A stretch of 64,000 nt of DNA from Microvirga solisilvae (GCF_022808595.1 NZ_JAKUCN010000003.1:186001-250000); one strand, 5' to 3'; counted from the stretch's first letter, positions 1-9,386 are shown. Notes: a model not told the origin generated them from the letters alone. Program-made: numbers and translations.

Positions 1-3
1 CCC

Positions 4-906
4 ATGACCGCCACGATCATCGACGGAAAAGCCTATGCGGAGGGCCTTCGCGCCCGCATCGCCCATGCGGTCGGGGATCTGTCGGCGAAAGGCGTGACGC
101 CGGGGCTCGCCGTGGTGATCGTGGGCGAGGATCCGGCAAGCCAGCTCTATGTGAAGAACAAGGCCAAGCAGACGGTGGAAGTGGGCATGCGCTCCTTCGA
201 GCATGTGCTGCCCGCCTCAACCTCTGAAGCCGAGCTTTTGGACCTTGTCGCGCAACTCAATGCCGATCCGGCGGTGGACGGCATTCTCGTGCAGCTGCCG
301 CTGCCCAAGCAGATCGATGCGCAGAAGGTGATCGAGGCCATCGATCCGGCGAAGGACGTGGATGGCTTTCATCCGATCAATGCGGGCAAGCTCATGACCG
401 GCGTGCCCGGTCTCATTTCCTGCACGCCGCTCGGCTGCCTGCTGCTCATCCAATCCGTGCGCCGGGATCTTGCGGGCCTCAATGCCGTGGTGGTGGGACG
501 CTCCAACATCGTCGGCAAGCCGATGGCGCAGCTCCTCATCGCGCAGAGCTGCACGGTGACGGTGGCTCATTCCAGGACCCGCGATCTTCCAAAGGTGTGC
601 CGCGAGGCCGACATCCTCGTTGCTGCCGTCGGGCGGCCCGAGATGGTGAAGGGCGATTGGGTGAAGTCCGGCGCCATCGTGATCGATGTGGGCATCAACC
701 GCGTGCCGAATCCCACTGCTGGCGAGGGCAAGACCAAAGTTGTCGGCGATGTGGCCTATGCGGAGGCGGCAAATGTGGCATCCGCCATCACGCCGGTTCC
801 CGGCGGGGTTGGCCCGATGACCATCGCGTGTCTGCTTCGCAACACGCTGGAGGCCGCCTGCCTGCGCCGCGGCCTCCCCATGCCTCAGGTCGATTTCGCG
901 GCTTAG
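4..906 (+). CDS. folD: Bifunctional methylenetetrahydrofolate dehydrogenase / methenyltetrahydrofolate cyclohydrolase
   Basis: Cytosolic enzyme of one-carbon metabolism. It interconverts 5,10-methylene-THF and 10-formyl-THF with NADP. At 300 aa it is the usual FolD length. The N-terminal catalytic domain has YVKNKAK (residues 49-55), where Lys53 aligns with the catalytic lysine of the family, and [13 protein letters not shown] near 119-131. The Rossmann part carries [16 protein letters not shown] near 163-178, and the C-terminal signature [10 protein letters not shown] lies near 264-273. The ATG sits three bases into the window, so the ribosome binding site and any upstream operon partner are outside view. 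The next gene is convergent. Confidence 0.97.
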   Translation: MTATIIDGKAYAEGLRARIAHAVGDLSAKGVTPGLAVVIVGEDPASQLYVKNKAKQTVEVGMRSFEHVLPASTSEAELLDLVAQLNADPAVDGILVQLPLPKQIDAQKVIEAIDPAKDVDGFHPINAGKLMTGVPGLISCTPLGCLLLIQSVRRDLAGLNAVVVGRSNIVGKPMAQLLIAQSCTVTVAHSRTRDLPKVCREADILVAAVGRPEMVKGDWVKSGAIVIDVGINRVPNPTAGEGKTKVVGDVAYAEAANVASAITPVPGGVGPMTIACLLRNTLEAACLRRGLPMPQVDFAA

Positions 907-907
907 T

Positions 908-1585
908 TCAGTTCGCCGCGAAGCAATACAGCAAGCCCGCTCCCCCGGTGCCCTTCAGAGCATCCTGGCTGCATCCGCCCCGCGACGCGTGGGAGGAGTT
1001 CCAGGATTTCGCCGGTGGGGATTCGTCCAGGCCCGTGCGGTCGTGATGCCCGAGCATCGCGGCGCCGTCCGCGCCGCTCTTCGTCCAATTGCCGCAAGTC
1101 ATGTCTTGGTTGCCCGCGAAGGCGGTGCCGTCGGTCTGCGATCCGGTGAGAATGTCGTGCTCGTTCGGCTGGTCGCCCCGGCCCTTCACCATCGTGCCCT
1201 TCTCGGTCAGCGCAGTCTGCTTGTTGAGATTATTGTTGGCGCTGTGCAGGTCCGCCACATCCTTGGCGATTACGGTGCCCTTGGCGTTTTGCCAGGGCCC
1301 GCGGCCGATCCGGTCCTTCGCGTTGATGGCGGTCGCGCCACCCATGGCCTGCGTGGAGAGATAGGCCCGCCATGTCTTGCCACGAATGCCGGCGGCCTCG
1401 GCGAGGGTCTGGCAATGCCGGTCCGCACCTTCCAGGCCTCCGAGATCGGCGCCCTTTCCGGAGCCAACGCTGGTCACGAAAAAACTCGTGTCGGCCGAAG
1501 CCGTCTGCGCCAACGCCGTTCCCGGCAAGGCGAGGGCCAGAAGGCCGATAAAGGCCGAGAGCGATACGCCGTTCGTTCCACGCAT
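908..1585 (-). CDS. Secreted lectin-like protein (endostatin/C-type-lectin-like fold)
   Basis: A 225-aa protein with a signal peptide ending near ALPGTALAQ, so exported to the periplasm or beyond. The mature part contains GKTWRAYLSTQ, INAKDRIGRGPW and several scattered cysteines. This resembles the family usually annotated as lectin in Rhizobiales, which is related to endostatin-like domains; the family assignment is from memory of the pattern. The ATG at 1585 is chosen because GGAGG lies five bases upstream of it; an in-frame TTG twelve bases earlier overlaps that GGAGG and is unlikely. It ends one base after folD's stop, convergent to it. Ligand and role are unknown. Confidence 0.75.
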   Translation of the reverse strand: MRGTNGVSLSAFIGLLALALPGTALAQTASADTSFFVTSVGSGKGADLGGLEGADRHCQTLAEAAGIRGKTWRAYLSTQAMGGATAINAKDRIGRGPWQNAKGTVIAKDVADLHSANNNLNKQTALTEKGTMVKGRGDQPNEHDILTGSQTDGTAFAGNQDMTCGNWTKSGADGAAMLGHHDRTGLDESPPAKSWNSSHASRGGCSQDALKGTGGAGLLYCFAAN

Positions 1586-1683
1586 TGTTTCCTCCAAGAA
1601 TGAGTTTTTAAGGCCCCCTTGTTCAAAGACAGTTTTGAAACAGAGATCATTCCCCGATCACGGCGATGTGATGACATATCTCC

Positions 1684-2571
1684 TCACGAACCTTGCCGCA
1701 GATGCTGCGCCAGCTGGCGCGCTGATGGAGCCAAGTCCTTGAGGGAGCGGATGCAGAGCGTCAGGTCGCGGGCGGCCCAGGGATCCTCCAGGGCGACAGC
1801 GTGGATCGCCATGGTGCGGGCGGCGCGTTGCGCCGTGGTCTCGGGCACGATGCCGACGCCCACGCCCGCCTCCACCATGCGGCAGACCGCATCGAAGCTT
1901 CTGAGCTGAACGCGCAGGCGCAGGGGCCTACCGATGCGGCTCGCCTTGGCCGACAGGAAACGCTGGAGGGCGCTTGCTCGATCAAGACCGACGAAATCGT
2001 GCTCCAGCACTTCGGTGAAGGCGATGCTCGGGCGGGAGGCGAGGGCGTGATCTTTCGGGACCACAAGCACGAAGCGGTCGCTGCGGAACGGATAGGTCTC
2101 GAGCTGGCCCGTATCCACCGTGCCTGCCACGATGCCGATATCGCCCACGCCCTCGGCGATCAGTCCCACGATCTCGTCGCTTAGGCGCTCTTCCAGGTCG
2201 ATGGAGACCTGGGGATGCTGGGCCAGAAATGCTCCGAGGGATTCCGGCAGGAACTCGGTGAGGGCGTTGGTATTGGAGAGAATCCGGATCTGGCCCGCCA
2301 AGCCCCCGGTAAAGGAGCCCAGGTCCTCCTTCAGCTTCTCGGCCTGGGCGAGCAGGGTCCGGGCATGCTGGAGCAGGGTGCGGCCTGCGGGGGTCAGGGT
2401 CACGCCCGCCCGGGTGCGCAGGAGGAGGGGAGCCCCCAAGGACTTCTCCATGTTGCGGATGCGGGTGCTCGCCGCGGCCAGCGCCAGATGGGCCCGCTCG
2501 GCCCCGTGGGTGATGCTGCCTGCCTCCACCACATGGCGGAAGAGGCTCAAATCCGTCAGATCGAATTGCAT
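1684..2571 (-). CDS. LysR-family transcriptional regulator
   Basis: A 295-aa protein of typical LysR layout. The N-terminal winged helix-turn-helix covers about residues 1-60 (DLSLFRHVVEAGS, then AASTRIRNMEKSLGAPLLLR and LTPAGRTLL). A periplasmic-binding-protein-like effector domain follows from about 90 to 290. It is divergent from sdhC with about 200 bases between the start codons, and that gap contains an AT-rich stretch near 2600-2627, a plausible operator or promoter region. Its effector and targets cannot be read from the sequence. LysR proteins often control the divergent neighbour, but LysR control of sdh would be unusual. Confidence 0.93.
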   Translation of the reverse strand: MQFDLTDLSLFRHVVEAGSITHGAERAHLALAAASTRIRNMEKSLGAPLLLRTRAGVTLTPAGRTLLQHARTLLAQAEKLKEDLGSFTGGLAGQIRILSNTNALTEFLPESLGAFLAQHPQVSIDLEERLSDEIVGLIAEGVGDIGIVAGTVDTGQLETYPFRSDRFVLVVPKDHALASRPSIAFTEVLEHDFVGLDRASALQRFLSAKASRIGRPLRLRVQLRSFDAVCRMVEAGVGVGIVPETTAQRAARTMAIHAVALEDPWAARDLTLCIRSLKDLAPSARQLAQHLRQGS

Positions 2572-2773
2572 AGGTTTCCTTCGTCATTGGCGAAGGGAGA
2601 TAAGAATAATTAAAAATTGTGCATTAAGCGAGGGGAGGGCATTCTTCGCCGCTGACGAAGTGTGCCTCTTGTTTCCATCTTGGGCGGAAGGCGCATTGCG
2701 GTGTTCCCGCGCTTCCGTTACGAACCATTCCAAACTAGGGCGACGCTCGGGTCGCCGATCAGGAGTGAAAGCT

Positions 2774-3169
2774 ATGGCTGAGGCGAAAGTGGCCCCGCGG
2801 CCCTTGTCCCCGCATCTTCAGGTTTACCGGTGGAGCTGGACGATGGCCATGTCCATCTTCCACCGCGCCACGGGCACTGCCCTTTATTTCGGCATCGCGC
2901 TCTTCGCGATCTGGCTCGTGGCCCTGGCCTCCGGCCCTTCGGCTTTCGATGCCGTGCAATGGTTCTTCGGCTCGCCCATCGGCTACCTGATCCTGTTCGG
3001 CTACACCTGGACGCTCATGCACCACATGCTCGGCGGCGTGCGCCACCTAGTGTGGGACTTCGGCTACGGCATGGAGCCGGCCCAGCGCATCAACATGGCC
3101 CGCTTCACCCTCGTCGGCTCGATCGCGCTCACCGTCGCGATTTGGGCGATTGCCTTCCTCGTATTCTAA
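2774..3169 (+). CDS. sdhC: Succinate dehydrogenase cytochrome b556 subunit
   Basis: Membrane anchor of complex II: 131 aa with three hydrophobic segments (about residues 31-50, 62-84 and 104-130). The family signature is clear: PLSPHLQVYRWSWTMAMSI then FHRATGTALY near the start of helix 1. HHMLGGVRHLVWD after helix 2 carries the expected haem-ligand histidine region. It helps bind haem b and ubiquinone. The ATG at 2774 follows AGGAG at 2761-2765 with eight bases between them; longer upstream reading in this frame is not needed. It is first in sdhCDAB, with twelve bases to sdhD. Confidence 0.96.
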   Translation: MAEAKVAPRPLSPHLQVYRWSWTMAMSIFHRATGTALYFGIALFAIWLVALASGPSAFDAVQWFFGSPIGYLILFGYTWTLMHHMLGGVRHLVWDFGYGMEPAQRINMARFTLVGSIALTVAIWAIAFLVF

Positions 3170-3181
3170 GGAGACGCAAAC

Positions 3182-3601
3182 ATGGCCGACAACAGGGCTG
3201 ATACCCGCGTTTCCATGCGCACCCCGCTCGCCCGCGTGAAGGGCCTCGGCGCTGCCGGGCACGGCGTCGAGCATTGGTGGATCCACCGCGTCACGGCGGT
3301 GGCGAACGTTCCGCTCATCATCTCTTTCGTGATCATCGTCGCGGCACTGGCAAGCACGCCGTCCTATCAGGATGCGATTGCCATCATCTCGCATCCGCTG
3401 ATCGCGATCATCCTGCTTCTCGCCGTGCTATCGGTGGTGAACCACATGCGGCTCGGCATGCAGATCATCATCGAGGATTACGTGCACGAGAAGGGCTACA
3501 AGATCGTCGCCCTCATCGCGAACAACTTCTACGCCACGATCGTCGGCGTGGCGTGCGTCTACGCCATCCTGAAGGTCAGCCTCGGCCGCATCCTGGTTTA
3601 A
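3182..3601 (+). CDS. sdhD: Succinate dehydrogenase membrane anchor subunit
   Basis: Second membrane anchor of complex II, 139 aa. It has the conserved N-terminal motif [21 protein letters not shown], then three membrane segments; [17 protein letters not shown], between the second and third, carries the conserved histidine and acidic residues typical of alphaproteobacterial SdhD. AAGGAGACG lies just upstream of the ATG. It sits between sdhC and sdhA with eleven bases to the sdhA start, consistent with one transcript. Confidence 0.96.
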   Translation: MADNRADTRVSMRTPLARVKGLGAAGHGVEHWWIHRVTAVANVPLIISFVIIVAALASTPSYQDAIAIISHPLIAIILLLAVLSVVNHMRLGMQIIIEDYVHEKGYKIVALIANNFYATIVGVACVYAILKVSLGRILV

Positions 3602-3612
3602 GGAATTCTCTC

Positions 3613-5421
3613 ATGGCTCAAGCAACGAACGGCAAGGCCTACACCATTATCGACCACACCTTCGACGTGGTGGTCGTGGGTGCCGGCGGCGCAGGCCTTC
3701 GTGCCACCGTCGGCTGCTCGCAGGCCGGCCTTCGCACCGCCTGCATCACCAAGGTTTTTCCCACCCGCTCGCACACGGTGGCGGCGCAGGGCGGCATTTC
3801 CGCCTCGCTCGGCAACATGGGTCCGGACGATTGGCGCTGGCACATGTACGACACCGTGAAGGGCTCGGACTGGCTCGGCGACCAGGATGCCATCGAGTAT
3901 CTCGTGCGCAACGCGCCCGCCGCCGTCTATGAGCTGGAGCACTGGGGCGTTCCCTTCTCCCGCACGGCGGAAGGCAAGATCTATCAGCGTCCCTTCGGCG
4001 GCATGACCACCGAGTTCGGCAAGGGTACCGCGCAGCGCACCTGCGCCGCCGCCGACCGTACCGGCCACGCGATCCTGCATACGCTCTACGGACAGGCCGT
4101 TCGCAACCAGACGAACTTCTTCATCGAGTATTTCGCTCTCGACCTGATGATGGATTCGGAAGGCCGCTGCATCGGTGTCGTGGCTCTCAACCAGTCCACC
4201 GGCGAGATCCACCGCTTCCGCGCCCATATGACGATCCTCGCCACGGGCGGCTATGGACGTGCGTACTTCTCCGCGACCTCGGCCCATACCTGCACGGGCG
4301 ACGGCAACGCCATGGTGCTGCGCGCCGGCCTGCCGCTGCAGGACATGGAGTTCGTGCAGTTCCACCCCACCGGCATCTACGGTTCGGGCTGCCTCATCAC
4401 CGAGGGCGCGCGCGGCGAGGGCGGTTACCTGACGAACTCGGAAGGTGAGCGCTTCATGGAGCGTTACGCACCCTCCGCAAAGGACCTTGCTTCCCGTGAC
4501 GTGGTCTCCCGCGCGATGACCATGGAAATCCGCGCCGGCCGCGGCGTGGGCAAGAACAAGGACCACATCTACCTCCATCTCGATCACCTCGATCCGAAGA
4601 TCCTGCACGAGCGCCTGCCCGGCATTTCGGAAAGCGCGAAGATTTTTGCTGGCGTCGACGTGACGAAGGAGCCGATCCCGGTTCTGCCGACCGTGCACTA
4701 CAACATGGGCGGCATCCCCACGAATTATCACGGCGAAGTGCTGACCTTGAAGAACGGCAACCCCGACACGGTGGTGCCAGGCCTCATGGCGCTTGGTGAG
4801 GCGGCCTGCGTGTCCGTGCACGGCGCGAACCGCCTCGGCTCCAATTCGCTCATCGACCTCGTGGTGTTCGGCCGCGCGGCGGGTCTTCGCTGCGCCGAGA
4901 TCCTGGAGCCGAATGCCCGTCATGCGGACCTGCCGAAGAGTGCCGACGAGCTCGCGCTCTCGCGTCTCGACAAGTTCCGCTATGCCAACGGCTCGACCTC
5001 GACCGCCGAGCTGCGCCTTCAGATGCAGAAGACCATGCAGAACAACTGCGCGGTGTTCCGCACCGGCGAGGTTCTGGAAGAAGGCCGCAAGCTCATCCAC
5101 GACGTGTGGAACGCGAGCGCCGACATCAAGGTCACGGACCGTTCGCTCATCTGGAACACCGACCTTCTCGAGACGCTCGAGTTCGACAACCTCATCGGCC
5201 AGGCCGTCGTCACGATGGAAGGCGCCGCCAACCGTCAGGAATCGCGCGGTGCTCACGCCCGTGAGGACTTCTCGGAGCGCGACGACAAGAACTGGATGAA
5301 GCACACGCTGGCATGGCTCGACGACACCTCGCACAAGGTGACCCTCGATTACCGTCCGGTGCACACCTACACCATGTCGAACGACATCCAGTACATCGAG
5401 CCGAAGGCTCGCGTGTACTAA
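3613..5421 (+). CDS. sdhA: Succinate dehydrogenase flavoprotein subunit
   Basis: Catalytic subunit that oxidises succinate to fumarate, 602 aa. The FAD-binding motif is [13 protein letters not shown] near residues 18-30. SHTVAAQGG near 56-64 contains the histidine that carries covalent [24 protein letters not shown] in the middle and [20 protein letters not shown] further on are family hallmarks. The start ATG ([10 protein letters not shown]) follows AAGGAATT. Earlier codons in the same frame lie inside sdhD and are rejected. Third gene of sdhCDAB. Confidence 0.98.
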   Translation: MAQATNGKAYTIIDHTFDVVVVGAGGAGLRATVGCSQAGLRTACITKVFPTRSHTVAAQGGISASLGNMGPDDWRWHMYDTVKGSDWLGDQDAIEYLVRNAPAAVYELEHWGVPFSRTAEGKIYQRPFGGMTTEFGKGTAQRTCAAADRTGHAILHTLYGQAVRNQTNFFIEYFALDLMMDSEGRCIGVVALNQSTGEIHRFRAHMTILATGGYGRAYFSATSAHTCTGDGNAMVLRAGLPLQDMEFVQFHPTGIYGSGCLITEGARGEGGYLTNSEGERFMERYAPSAKDLASRDVVSRAMTMEIRAGRGVGKNKDHIYLHLDHLDPKILHERLPGISESAKIFAGVDVTKEPIPVLPTVHYNMGGIPTNYHGEVLTLKNGNPDTVVPGLMALGEAACVSVHGANRLGSNSLIDLVVFGRAAGLRCAEILEPNARHADLPKSADELALSRLDKFRYANGSTSTAELRLQMQKTMQNNCAVFRTGEVLEEGRKLIHDVWNASADIKVTDRSLIWNTDLLETLEFDNLIGQAVVTMEGAANRQESRGAHAREDFSERDDKNWMKHTLAWLDDTSHKVTLDYRPVHTYTMSNDIQYIEPKARVY

Positions 5422-5435
5422 GGAAGACAGCAACG

Positions 5436-6218
5436 ATGGCTCAGTTCACGCTTCCCAAGAACTCAAAGTACACCGAAGGCAAGACCTGGCCGAAGCCGGA
5501 TGGTGCCTCGAACGTCCAGGAATTCCGCATCTATCGCTGGAATCCGGATGACGGCGCCAATCCGCGCATCGACACCTATTATGTCGACCGTGACGATTGC
5601 GGACCGATGGTTCTCGACGCACTTTTGTGGATCAAGAACAACGTCGACTCGACGCTGGTTTTCCGCCGCTCGTGCCGCGAAGGCATCTGCGGCTCCTGCG
5701 CCATGAACATCATGGGCGGCAACACGCTGGCCTGTACACTCGGTATCGACGATTGCGCGTCGGATTCGATCAAGATCTATCCGCTGCCGCACATGCCGGT
5801 GCTGAAGGATCTGGTGCCGGACCTCACGAGCTTCTTCGCCCAGCACGCCTCCATCCAGCCCTGGCTGCAGACGGAGACGGCGGAGCCCGAGACCGAATGG
5901 CGCCAGACGCCGGAGGAGCGCTCCAAGCTCGATGGCCTCTACGAGTGCATTCTCTGCGCCTGCTGCACCACCTCCTGCCCGAGCTATTGGTGGAACGGCG
6001 ACCGCTTCCTCGGCCCGGCAGCTTTGCTCCAGGCCTATCGCTGGCTGATCGACTCGCGCGATGAAGCCACCGGCGAGCGCCTCGACAACCTGCATGATCC
6101 CTTCCGGCTCTATCGCTGCCACACGATCATGAACTGCGCCAACACCTGCCCGAAGGGCCTGAATCCGGCAAAGGCCATTGCCGAGGTGAAGAAGATGATG
6201 GTGGCTCGCGCTGTCTGA
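5436..6218 (+). CDS. sdhB: Succinate dehydrogenase iron-sulfur subunit
   Basis: Electron-transfer subunit of complex II, 260 aa. The N-terminal 2Fe-2S site is visible as [13 protein letters not shown] plus a later cysteine in NTLAC. The C-terminal ferredoxin domain has [12 protein letters not shown] and [14 protein letters not shown] for the 4Fe-4S and 3Fe-4S centres. AAGGAAGAC precedes the ATG. It is last in the operon and is followed by a strong intrinsic terminator, so transcription of sdhCDAB probably ends here. Confidence 0.98.
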   Translation: MAQFTLPKNSKYTEGKTWPKPDGASNVQEFRIYRWNPDDGANPRIDTYYVDRDDCGPMVLDALLWIKNNVDSTLVFRRSCREGICGSCAMNIMGGNTLACTLGIDDCASDSIKIYPLPHMPVLKDLVPDLTSFFAQHASIQPWLQTETAEPETEWRQTPEERSKLDGLYECILCACCTTSCPSYWWNGDRFLGPAALLQAYRWLIDSRDEATGERLDNLHDPFRLYRCHTIMNCANTCPKGLNPAKAIAEVKKMMVARAV

Positions 6219-6260
6219 TCGGACAAAAAGCCTAGCGCAACGTTAGCGTTTTACTGTAAC

Positions 6261-6300
6261 ACTCCGGGCGTGACCTTCTGGTTCGCGCCCGGAGTTTTTT
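6261..6300 (+). terminator. Intrinsic terminator of sdhCDAB
   Basis: A ten-base perfect stem, ACTCCGGGCG (6261-6270) with CGCCCGGAGT (6286-6295), is followed by six T's. It lies 42 bases after the sdhB stop. The 3' arm contains the GGAG (6291-6294) that is the only candidate ribosome binding site of the next gene, which begins at 6302. Confidence 0.9.
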
Positions 6301-6301
6301 A

Positions 6302-6829
6302 ATGCCCATTCTTCTCGCCATTATCGGCGCGCTCGGCGCCGCCGCCTTCTGGTACTACCGCCTTCGCGATGTCGGCCATGCGGCCGGCGAAGTTGTCGAT
6401 GCAGCCCAGCGGGCGCGTGGCGCCTATCGGCGTAAAGCGTTCCGTAAGAAGGCCGAAAGCTCGGCCATCGAGGCGGTGGACGATCCGGCTGCTGCGGCTG
6501 TGGCCATGCTTATCGGGCTTGCCAATGAGCGTGGCGAGCTGAGCGTGGCGGCGGAAGAAACGATCAAGGCCGAGATGCAGCACGTGATGGGCTTGAGCGA
6601 CATCACGGAAAACTTCACCTTCGCCAAGTGGGTGGCGGGGCATGCCACCGATCCCAATACGCTCTCGCTCAAATTCGCCAAGCTCTGGATCGCCAAGCTC
6701 GACGAAACGCAGCGGGTGGATGTCTATGACATGGCCAAGCGCGTCATCGAGGTCGATGGCGAACCGACCCATGGCCAGATCGGCGCGCTGAAGGCCTTGC
6801 GTGACCGGCTCGGCTTGACACGCACCTGA
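6302..6829 (+). CDS. Small membrane-anchored protein, possibly TerB-like
   Basis: A 175-aa protein with one N-terminal hydrophobic segment (ILLAIIGALGAAAFWYY), then a basic stretch and an acidic all-helical domain. That domain (DPAAAAVAMLIGLANERGELS through DVYDMAKRVIEVDGEPTHGQ) recalls the two-repeat helical layout of TerB-like proteins, but I cannot confirm the family. The ATG lies one base after the T-run of the sdh terminator. Its only Shine-Dalgarno candidate, GGAG at 6291-6294, is in the terminator stem. Translation may therefore be low or depend on read-through. Confidence 0.7.
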   Translation: MPILLAIIGALGAAAFWYYRLRDVGHAAGEVVDAAQRARGAYRRKAFRKKAESSAIEAVDDPAAAAVAMLIGLANERGELSVAAEETIKAEMQHVMGLSDITENFTFAKWVAGHATDPNTLSLKFAKLWIAKLDETQRVDVYDMAKRVIEVDGEPTHGQIGALKALRDRLGLTRT

Positions 6830-6899
6830 TCTCTGCCATTTGACGATAGCCGCAACAATCTCTCCCAACGACGAAAAGCACCTGCTTCCGATGATCGAC

Positions 6900-7499
6900 A
6901 TGAAATCCCGTGCCTATGCCCTGACCGCCACCCTGTGCGCTGCCCTGGCGCTGAGCGCCTGCTCGTCCACGCGACTGGGCGGGTCTCCGGTGCGCAGCGC
7001 CACGGCCGCCCCCATGCCCGATCCCGTCGAGGCCGTGCCGTCCGGGCCCGTCGAGGCCGCGCCGCTCGCTCCCATCGAAGGCCAGGCCCTGCCTCCGATC
7101 GCCGGTGCGCCCGCACCTCTCGGCTCGGGCCTGACGCCGCCCGCCGGTGGAACGGATGTGGCCGGCTTGCCGCCGGCTCCCCCTCCGGGCGCCGCCCCGG
7201 CTGCTCCTGCCGCGCCCGCCAGCCGCACGGCCGTGGTCGGTAATTGGACGGCGCGTGATGCCTCCGGCAATTCCTGCCGCATTCAGCTGTCGAGCTCGCC
7301 CGCCCTCGATCTCTATCGCGCTTCCGCCTCCGGCTGCTCCAACCAGGACCTGTCGAAGGTGAATGCCTGGGATTACCGCGACGGCGAGGTTTATCTCTAT
7401 CAGACCGGCGGCTCGGTCGCGGCACGCCTGCGCGGCTCGCCCTCAGCGCTCTCGGGCGTGCTCGCCAAGTCGGGTGCTCCGCTGTCGCTGGCGCGATAA
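6900..7499 (+). CDS. Outer-membrane lipoprotein with protease-inhibitor (Inh/Omp19-like) domain
   Basis: A 199-aa lipoprotein. The signal peptide ends in the lipobox LSAC (cysteine about residue 21), so it should be lipidated and anchored on the outer membrane. A long Pro/Ala/Gly-rich linker follows. The C-terminal 90 residues (VVGNWTARDASGNSCRIQLS onward, with a second cysteine in ASGCSNQD) match the alkaline-protease-inhibitor/Omp19 pattern known from Brucella Omp19. Brucella Omp19 inhibits proteases; the same role here is inferred. I chose the ATG at 6900 because it gives a clean signal peptide; ATG 6891 is also possible. Confidence 0.82.
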   Translation: MKSRAYALTATLCAALALSACSSTRLGGSPVRSATAAPMPDPVEAVPSGPVEAAPLAPIEGQALPPIAGAPAPLGSGLTPPAGGTDVAGLPPAPPPGAAPAAPAAPASRTAVVGNWTARDASGNSCRIQLSSSPALDLYRASASGCSNQDLSKVNAWDYRDGEVYLYQTGGSVAARLRGSPSALSGVLAKSGAPLSLAR

Positions 7500-7540
7500 T
7501 CACATTGCCCTTGACCTGAGTGAACGGTATCGGTTGACCC

Positions 7541-8728
7541 GTGACCGATACCTTCCACCCTCCGCAATCCATCACCGCCCGTTACGACGCGCTTGTCTCG
7601 TCAGGCGTGATCGAGCGCGACCCCGCGCAGGTGAAGCTGCTGCGCCAGCTCGAGACGTTGGCCGAGAGCCTCGGCAATTACCGCCTTGCGCGCAAACCCA
7701 GCGCGCTCGGTTGGCTGTTCAGCAAGAAGAACCCCAAGCCGCCGAAGGGTCTCTATGTTTGGGGCTCGGTGGGACGCGGCAAGACCATGCTCATGGACCT
7801 GTTCTTCGAGGCGCTGCCGGTGAGACGCAAGCGCCGGGTCCATTTCCATGCCTTCATGGCCGATGTACATGAGCGCATCCACGACTTCCGGCAGAAGCTG
7901 AAGACCGGCGCGGTCGCGGTGAAGGGCGACGATCCGATCGCTCCTGTCGCTGAGGCGCTCGCCGAGGAAGCCTGGGTTCTCTGCTTCGACGAGTTCACCG
8001 TCACCGACATTGCGGATGCGATGATCCTCGGGCGCCTGTTCACGGCATTGTTCGCACGCGGCGTCGTGGTGGTCGCGACCTCCAATGTAGAGCCGCAGCA
8101 TCTCTACGAAGGGGGCCTCAACCGCGCACTCTTCCTGCCCTTCATCGGCCTGCTTCAGGAGCGGATGAGCATCGTGAAGCTCGAATCCCGCACGGATTTC
8201 CGGCTGGAAAAGCTCGCGGGCAGCCCTGTCTTCTATACGCCCGCCGATAAGAACTCCCATGCGGCCCTCACCCGCGCCTTCAAGAACCTCACCGGGCACG
8301 AGAACGGCAAGCCGGTGACGCTCACCGTGAAGGGGCATCCCGTCGAGGTGCCGCAGGCGGCAGGCGGCGTGGCGCGCTTTTCCTTCGAGGATCTGTGCTC
8401 GAAACCCCTCGGCGCCGCCGATTTCCTCACCATCGCCGATGAGTTCGAGACGGTCATTCTCGAAAACATCCCCATGATGAGTTTCGAGCGCCGTAACGAG
8501 GCCAAGCGTTTCATCATGCTGATCGATGCGCTCTACGACGCTCATGTGAAGCTGCTCGCCTCTGCCGAGGCCGAGGTTCATGAGCTGTATCGGGCGGATA
8601 GCGGACGCGAGGCCTTCGAGTTCGACCGCACCGTGTCGCGTCTCATCGAAATGCGCTCGGAGGAATATCTCTCCCTACCGCACGGGCGCGAGGATTCCGG
8701 CAGCTCCGAAGGACTGGTCGAGACATGA
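7541..8728 (+). CDS. zapE: Cell division protein ZapE (AFG1-like ATPase)
   Basis: Cytosolic P-loop ATPase of the AFG1/ZapE family, 395 aa, slightly above the usual length of about 375. The Walker A motif is GSVGRGKT at 75-82 and Walker B is LCFDEF at about 148-153. The family motifs HFHAFMADVHERIHDFR and TSNVEP are present. In E. coli, ZapE destabilises FtsZ polymers under stress; mitochondrial AFG1 acts in quality control. The start is GTG at 7541; no better in-frame ATG exists before the conserved ITARYDALV. It overlaps the next gene by four bases (ATGA), indicating coupled translation. Confidence 0.93.
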   Translation: MTDTFHPPQSITARYDALVSSGVIERDPAQVKLLRQLETLAESLGNYRLARKPSALGWLFSKKNPKPPKGLYVWGSVGRGKTMLMDLFFEALPVRRKRRVHFHAFMADVHERIHDFRQKLKTGAVAVKGDDPIAPVAEALAEEAWVLCFDEFTVTDIADAMILGRLFTALFARGVVVVATSNVEPQHLYEGGLNRALFLPFIGLLQERMSIVKLESRTDFRLEKLAGSPVFYTPADKNSHAALTRAFKNLTGHENGKPVTLTVKGHPVEVPQAAGGVARFSFEDLCSKPLGAADFLTIADEFETVILENIPMMSFERRNEAKRFIMLIDALYDAHVKLLASAEAEVHELYRADSGREAFEFDRTVSRLIEMRSEEYLSLPHGREDSGSSEGLVET

Positions 8729-9357
8729 AGCGGCCCCGCAGCGGCATCCAGCGGATCGTGGAAGCCGATGCTCCGGCCGACAGTCGCCTGCTCGCCATCG
8801 CTGCCGACCAACTCAAGCACCTGGGGCCAAAGCAGGTCACGGTGGTGAGCATCGCCGATGCCGCCGGCATGACCCATGCGAACGTTTATCGTTACTTCGC
8901 CTCTAAGGCTGCCCTCATCGATGCGGTGGCGGGCCAATGGCTCCGGCGGATGGAGGCCACCATCGCCGATATCGCGGATTCCCCCGATCCTGCCGACGAC
9001 AAGCTGGAACGCCTGATCCAGGCCTGGGCCCGCACCCATCGGGAGCTCCTGAAGGAAGACCGCCACCTCTTTGACGTGCTCTGCTCGGCCACTGAGACCT
9101 CCAGAGCTCTCGTCCGCAAGCATCGATCCCGGATGCGGGTATTGGTCGAGCGCGTGCTGGACGAGGGCATCGTGACGGGCAAGTTCGACCCTCGGGACCG
9201 GGAGAGGGCGCTCGCCTTCGTCAGCGATGCGGTCTATCGCTTCATCAATCCGCTCACCGTCCGCCTCGATGCGGATGTGCCCCAGGATATTTTGGACCAG
9301 CGTCTGGCGGCCATGATCAGGGTCATTCTCAGATCCCTGGAAATCGGGACTCTCTAG
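8725..9357 (+). CDS. TetR-family transcriptional regulator
   Basis: A 210-aa regulator. The N-terminal TetR helix-turn-helix is visible as VTVVSIADAAGMTHANVYRYFASKAALIDAV (about residues 38-68). An all-helical ligand/dimerisation domain follows. It is translationally coupled to zapE by an ATGA overlap. A perfect 24-bp palindrome begins six bases after its stop, in the gap before mdh, and could be its operator. Ligand unknown. Confidence 0.92.
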   Translation: MKRPRSGIQRIVEADAPADSRLLAIAADQLKHLGPKQVTVVSIADAAGMTHANVYRYFASKAALIDAVAGQWLRRMEATIADIADSPDPADDKLERLIQAWARTHRELLKEDRHLFDVLCSATETSRALVRKHRSRMRVLVERVLDEGIVTGKFDPRDRERALAFVSDAVYRFINPLTVRLDADVPQDILDQRLAAMIRVILRSLEIGTL

Positions 9358-9362
9358 GCTAA

Positions 9363-9386
9363 GTTACATTTTTTAAAAAATGTAAC
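9363..9386. promoter_or_regulatory. Perfect 24-bp palindrome between tetR and mdh
   Basis: The half-site GTTACATTTTTT (9363-9374) is followed directly by its exact reverse complement (9375-9386). It is very AT-rich in a GC-rich chromosome. Two readings are possible: an operator for the adjacent TetR protein, or a transcription terminator for zapE-tetR in either direction. The A/T core argues against a very stable RNA hairpin, and the perfect dyad next to a TetR gene favours an operator. Confidence 0.6.
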
